7,697 nt of DNA from Treponema sp. UBA6988. GTDB taxonomy: Bacteria; Spirochaetota; Spirochaetia; Treponematales; Treponemataceae. The notes beneath the pieces were generated by a model. The model was not told where the DNA came from, made no database searches, and was given only the letters and a program-made list of their open reading frames with translations. A program made the translations under genes and the position numbers. The DNA is taken from NCBI GenBank assembly GCA_002448445.1, contig DJYC01000096.1, forward strand, positions 1 to 7,697, written 5' to 3'. Shown in pieces: positions 5,537 through 7,697 of this stretch. Numbering within the stretch: position 1 is the stretch's first letter; every line of letters starts with the position of its first letter.

Positions 5537-6172
5537 TTAATTAACAGTGACGCCTTCTTGTACAAAAGTAAGGCGGGCTTCATCATCAACATAGTAGATT
5601 TTGTTGCTTCCATTGTAGTACATTTTCGCGTTTCCCTCTCCAGGAATCGTTAACGTTAGCTCGCCATCATTATTGGTGTAGGTGAAGCTCCCAGTCTCTC
5701 CTTCAATATTGAAAGTACCGCTTCCACCATTAGCAAAGGTAAAAGTGGCTTCTCCGTCCGAGAAAGTGCCAACAAGGCCTGTTCCGCTTGTGCGTATACA
5801 AGCGCCACTCCTATAGAGTTGTCCATCGTATTTGAGGATTGTATAGTCTTTTTCTTTGGAACTTTGAAAACTGGATGGGTCGCTGGATTTGTAGCATTTG
5901 CCGCCTGTGAATCCAAGGTATCTTGTTCCGTCATCCTCGTAAGAGAAAACCTTGTTGTTGAGCTCATCGCTGCTGTAGCTAAGTCCCTGGACGGCACCGT
6001 CTGTGAATGGAGTGCCTCCGCTTACAGAACCAGAACCAGAACCAGAACCGCCTGCCACTAAGCTGGCTGCGTCGTCGTCTGAGCCGCCGCCTGAACCGCT
6101 AGAGCATGATGCAAGGGAAAAAGCAAGGCTAAGAGCTGCTACTGTTAAAGCAATTGTTGCTAATTTTTTCAT
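5537..6172 (-). CDS. Small Ser/Gly-rich lipoprotein, LP3 (mosaic paralogue)
   Basis: A 211-residue predicted lipoprotein of unknown function. The signal peptide MKKLATIALTVAALSLAF is the same as that of LP2, ending LASC with Cys23, whereas from about residue 54 the mature part is about 93 percent identical to LP1 by eye. The linker holds a GSGSGS run coded by four perfect hexamers (6025-6048). A second mature Cys appears (GACIRTSG, where LP1 has Phe), joining the conserved one in GKCY, so a disulphide is possible in this copy only. The start is fixed by AAGGAG 6 nt before the ATG. Promoter spacer is 16 nt. Neighbours are a convergent ATPase gene and, upstream, the intergenic repeat that leads to the Fic module. 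Envelope location is inferred from the lipobox. Confidence 0.88.
   Translation of the reverse strand: MKKLATIALTVAALSLAFSLASCSSGSGGGSDDDAASLVAGGSGSGSGSVSGGTPFTDGAVQGLSYSSDELNNKVFSYEDDGTRYLGFTGGKCYKSSDPSSFQSSKEKDYTILKYDGQLYRSGACIRTSGTGLVGTFSDGEATFTFANGGSGTFNIEGETGSFTYTNNDGELTLTIPGEGNAKMYYNGSNKIYYVDDEARLTFVQEGVTVN
6025..6048. repeat. Hexanucleotide tandem repeat in the LP3 linker
   Basis: Four perfect CAGAAC units (plus strand), read as alternating Gly and Ser codons on the coding strand. LP1 and LP2 lack it. Change in unit number would keep the frame and alter linker length only. Confidence 0.8.
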
Positions 6173-6184
6173 TATAATCTCCTT

Positions 6185-6203
6185 GGTTAAAATAGTTTTA
6201 ACC
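6185..6203 (-). promoter_or_regulatory. Perfect inverted repeat in the LP3 5' leader
   Basis: GGTTAAAA-CTA-TTTTAACC, identical to the LP1 leader hairpin, between the predicted start site and AAGGAG. Confidence 0.65.
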
Positions 6204-6210
6204 TAAAAGT

Positions 6211-6238
6211 ACTATACAAAAAAAAAGTGCCGCGTCAA
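6211..6238 (-). promoter_or_regulatory. LP3 promoter with T9 tract in the spacer (16 nt)
   Basis: TTGACG (6233-6238) and TATAGT (6211-6216) on the minus strand with a 16-nt spacer (CGGCAC, nine T, G). Intermediate between LP1 and LP2. Confidence 0.72.
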
Positions 6239-6257
6239 GGGGTGCGTTTTTTAATTA

Positions 6258-6412
6258 AGCCTACGCCGCCGTGGAGGGGCGGGCGCAAGACCGTTCCGTA
6301 GGAATGGAGGGGGTAGGGGCCCCCGGAACCCCGGAAGGGCGGTGACGATTGGCATGACGGCCGGTTATAGTCAGGGAATGGATGGTAGAGCTGTTAAAGG
6401 CATCGTCCAGAA
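6258..6412. repeat. Long intergenic repeat, copy B
   Basis: Shares the 18-bp block (6258-6275) and the 38-bp block (6333-6370) with copy A at 708-847, in the same orientation, plus a weaker tail to about 6412. The centre (6276-6332) differs wholly from copy A and carries other palindromes, such as GGGGCCCC (6316-6323). Together with the next repeat it fills the gene-free stretch between LP3 and the antitoxin gene (6207-6566). Confidence 0.7.
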
Positions 6413-6440
6413 AACTATACAAACATGGGGAGGCTTATAC

Positions 6441-6505
6441 AGACCCTGAAACGAGTTCAGGGTGACGGACTGCGTTTTGGGGGACAGGCTGCGTTCAGGG
6501 TGGCG
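6441..6505. repeat. HPELVSGS-type palindromic repeat, copy 3
   Basis: ACCCTGAA (6443-6450) and TTCAGGGT (6456-6463) around ACGAG, then degenerate units of about 19 bp beginning gggtgacggactg (6460), ggggacaggctg (6480) and gggtggcgg (6498). Confidence 0.74.
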
Positions 6506-6531
6506 GTTTTTTCAAAAAACGGGGGGCTTGG

Positions 6532-6560
6532 TTGAAAAAAAATTGAATTTGTGGTAGGAT
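6532..6560 (+). promoter_or_regulatory. Promoter of the antitoxin-Fic operon
   Basis: TTGAAA (6532-6537), 17-nt spacer, TAGGAT (6555-6560). The expected start site, about 7 nt after the -10, is the A of the antitoxin ATG at 6567, so the transcript may be leaderless. The only Shine-Dalgarno-like sequence (AGGA, 6556-6559) overlaps the -10 box and would then not be transcribed. Confidence 0.5.
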
Positions 6561-6566
6561 AGGGGT

Positions 6567-6743
6567 ATGAATGTTGAAACAATTGTTAAAAACACGGACA
6601 TTTCTTTGAGGATGGAAGGGCTTGTGCTTACGGATGACGAGCGTCTTTCTATTAAAAAATGCCTTGAAGGTAAAAAAGATTTTTCGGACGCTGTGGCTGA
6701 CATTGTGAAGCAGTATTCAAAACCTGTTCGGGCGTATGCTTAA
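6567..6743 (+). CDS. VbhA-family antitoxin of a Fic toxin
   Basis: A 58-residue helical protein directly before fic. It carries SLRMEG at residues 13-18, an exact match to the inhibitory motif (S/T)xxxE(G/N) of class I Fic antitoxins such as VbhA. In that family the motif's Glu enters the Fic active site and blocks productive ATP binding, so the antitoxin keeps the toxin unable to AMPylate. The following LTDDERLSIKKCLEGK stretch fits the rest of the VbhA fold. The last 8 nt overlap the fic start (ATGCTTAA), so translation of the two is coupled, as usual for this pair. No other start fits as well. The function is assigned by motif and context together. Confidence 0.88.
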   Translation: MNVETIVKNTDISLRMEGLVLTDDERLSIKKCLEGKKDFSDAVADIVKQYSKPVRAYA

Positions 6744-7344
6744 AGACGGATACGAGTATACTGTAGACGACTATTACTGCTATCCTGGAACTTCGGTTCT
6801 AAAAAACAAGCTTAACATTATGGATGCCCAGGAGCTGGAAGAGGCTGAGCGCAAGATAACTTCGCTTAGGTATGCCCAGGCTCTTCAGTCCGGCATTAAG
6901 GGCAATTTTGATTTTAACCACCTAAAAAAAATTCATTTCTTTTTATTCAGCGACATTTATGAGTGGGCGGGGAAGAACCGTATTGTGAATATTTCAAAGG
7001 AAGATATGTTCTGTAATGCGATTTACATTTCCGACCAGGCGGATGAGCTTTTTGGCAGGCTTAAGGCTGAGAACTATCTAAAGAATTGCCTTACAAAGAG
7101 TGATACTGCGGAGCGGCTTGCCTACTATCTTAGCGAGATTAATGCCATTCATCCTTTCCGCGAGGGTAACGGCCGCACGCAGAGGCTTTTTATTACCTTT
7201 CTTGCAAGGAACTTAGGCTGGGAGCTGGATTTTTCTTCTTGCAGTCCGGCAGAGCTTCTTAATGCCAGCATAGAATCCTTTAGCGGAAGTCTTACCCCGC
7301 TGCAAAATTTAATTTTTTCTTCTATTAAAATTGCAAATGTATGA
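6736..7344 (+). CDS. fic: Fic-domain AMP transferase toxin
   Basis: A 202-residue stand-alone Fic protein of normal length for FicT/VbhT-like toxins. The catalytic loop HPFREGNGRTQR (139-150) matches the full consensus HPFx(D/E)GNGRxxR: H139 is the base, E143 binds the metal, and N145 and R147 with R150 hold the nucleotide phosphates. The flap that positions the target is expected around residues 93-105. Related class I Fic toxins transfer AMP from ATP to a Tyr of GyrB and ParE and so stop DNA gyrase and topoisomerase IV; this target is inferred here. All active-site residues are present, so the enzyme should be active when released from its antitoxin. There is no independent ribosome binding site before the ATG, in keeping with coupling to the overlapping antitoxin gene. 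No Bep-like secretion domain is attached, so a cytoplasmic toxin-antitoxin role is more likely than an exported effector. Confidence 0.93.
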   Translation: MLKDGYEYTVDDYYCYPGTSVLKNKLNIMDAQELEEAERKITSLRYAQALQSGIKGNFDFNHLKKIHFFLFSDIYEWAGKNRIVNISKEDMFCNAIYISDQADELFGRLKAENYLKNCLTKSDTAERLAYYLSEINAIHPFREGNGRTQRLFITFLARNLGWELDFSSCSPAELLNASIESFSGSLTPLQNLIFSSIKIANV

Positions 7345-7350
7345 TATAAT
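7345..7350 (+). promoter_or_regulatory. Possible extended -10 promoter just after fic
   Basis: TGATATAAT (7342-7350), a TG-N-TATAAT extended -10 box overlapping the fic stop codon, with no recognisable -35. It could start a transcript through the palindrome at 7376-7517 towards the ADP-ribosylglycohydrolase gene. Confidence 0.35.
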
Positions 7351-7375
7351 GGTTGTGGGTGGTTTGTATGTCTAA

Positions 7376-7517
7376 TTTGCAGAAGCTGTCTGCGGGCCCC
7401 AGTTACGGAAAAAACAAAAAGGAATCCCCCGCCGTTTATCTATATACGGGGTGTTAGGCCATTTGGGCGGTTCCCCCTTTTTGTTTTTTCCTACGTCCCA
7501 CAGCCAGTTTCTGCAAA
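7376..7517. repeat. 142-bp imperfect palindromic element
   Basis: Outer arms begin TTTGCAGAA (7376-7384) and end TTCTGCAAA (7509-7517), with further matches inwards (CTG, CTG, GGG). The core GGAAAAAACAAAAAGG (7407-7422) is perfectly complementary to 7476-7491, and an inner CCGCC (7429-7433) pairs with GGCGG (7466-7470). It looks like a MITE-like or palindromic repeat; I see no clear target-site duplication. The right half, a GC stem before TTTTTGTTTTTT, could also terminate fic transcription on the plus strand. Confidence 0.65.
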
Positions 7518-7545
7518 AAATGCAATAACTTAATGGGAGGTGACT

Positions 7546-7697
7546 ATGATTGGTGCAATTATTGGCGACATTGCCGGCAGTGCTTTTGAATTCAACAACT
7601 ACAAGTTTAAGGATTTTGAAATCTTTGGACTTGACCACCGACCTACGGACGACAGCCTTATGACTATTGCGGTTGCCGTTGCAATTTTGCGCTGGAA
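7546..7697 (+). CDS. ADP-ribosylglycohydrolase family protein, N-terminal part
   Basis: Only the first 50 residues are in the window; the gene continues past its end. The opening MIGAIIGDIAGSAFEF and TDDSLMTIAVAVAIL (from residue 34) are the signature start of the ADP-ribosylglycohydrolase (ARH/DraG-like) family. The TDDS motif supplies Asp ligands to the two Mg ions that bind the ADP-ribose. Such enzymes remove ADP-ribose from proteins or nucleic acids, or act on free ADP-ribose derivatives; the substrate cannot be told from this fragment. The start is certain: GGGAGGTG lies 3 nt before the ATG (GGAGG ends 5 nt before it). The gap of 201 bp to fic, filled by a palindrome, argues against tight coupling with the toxin operon. 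Confidence 0.9.
   Translation, partial: MIGAIIGDIAGSAFEFNNYKFKDFEIFGLDHRPTDDSLMTIAVAVAILRW

Noticed and set aside
7372..7638. 88-codon minus-strand frame over the palindrome and the start of the ADP-ribosylglycohydrolase gene
   Set aside because: Its sequence comes from the two arms of the palindrome and from antisense of a recognisable gene.

Overview
The window looks like an accessory, repeat-rich stretch of a spirochaete chromosome, most likely a host-associated Treponema. This is inferred from gene content and style, not from a marker gene: short Ser/Gly/Asp-rich lipoproteins with a spirochaete-like lipobox, AAA/DUF4143 ATPases, a VbhA-Fic module, and palindromic intergenic repeats that read HPELVSGS when translated. 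No rRNA, tRNA, transposase, integrase or CRISPR array is visible.

Layout. At 1-256 there is no gene, only a strong small hairpin. At 257-511 (-) lies a small two-helix membrane protein with its own promoter. The stretch 512-940 has no gene; it holds that promoter, an HPELVSGS-type palindrome, a longer intergenic repeat (copy A) and a terminator. From 861 to 6241 a lipoprotein cassette occurs three times on the minus strand (LP1 941-1561, LP2 3062-3760, LP3 5537-6172). Each copy has nearly the same promoter, 5' leader hairpin and terminator. Between the copies, on the plus strand, lie two different AAA+ ATPases of the AAA_14/DUF4143 class (1747-2961 and 3951-5228), each with its own good promoter. 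Each is divergent from the lipoprotein on its left and convergent with the one on its right. Copy B of the long intergenic repeat and another palindrome follow at 6258-6500, so the cluster is bracketed by direct repeats. To the right come a VbhA-type antitoxin (6567-6743) overlapping a Fic toxin (6736-7344), a 142-bp imperfect palindrome (7376-7517), and the start of an ADP-ribosylglycohydrolase (7546 to the window edge).

How it may work together. The lipoprotein set has the hallmarks of a variable surface-antigen family. The -35 to -10 spacer of each promoter contains a poly-T tract of different length (8, 10 and 9 T), giving spacers of 15, 17 and 16 nt, which fits phase variation by slipped-strand mispairing. 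LP3 is a mosaic, with an LP2-like signal peptide on an LP1-like mature protein, which fits recombination between copies. VbhA-Fic is a classic AMPylating toxin-antitoxin pair. Nothing in the sequence shows that the ATPases act on the lipoproteins; the alternation may only reflect repeated insertion or duplication in one hot spot.
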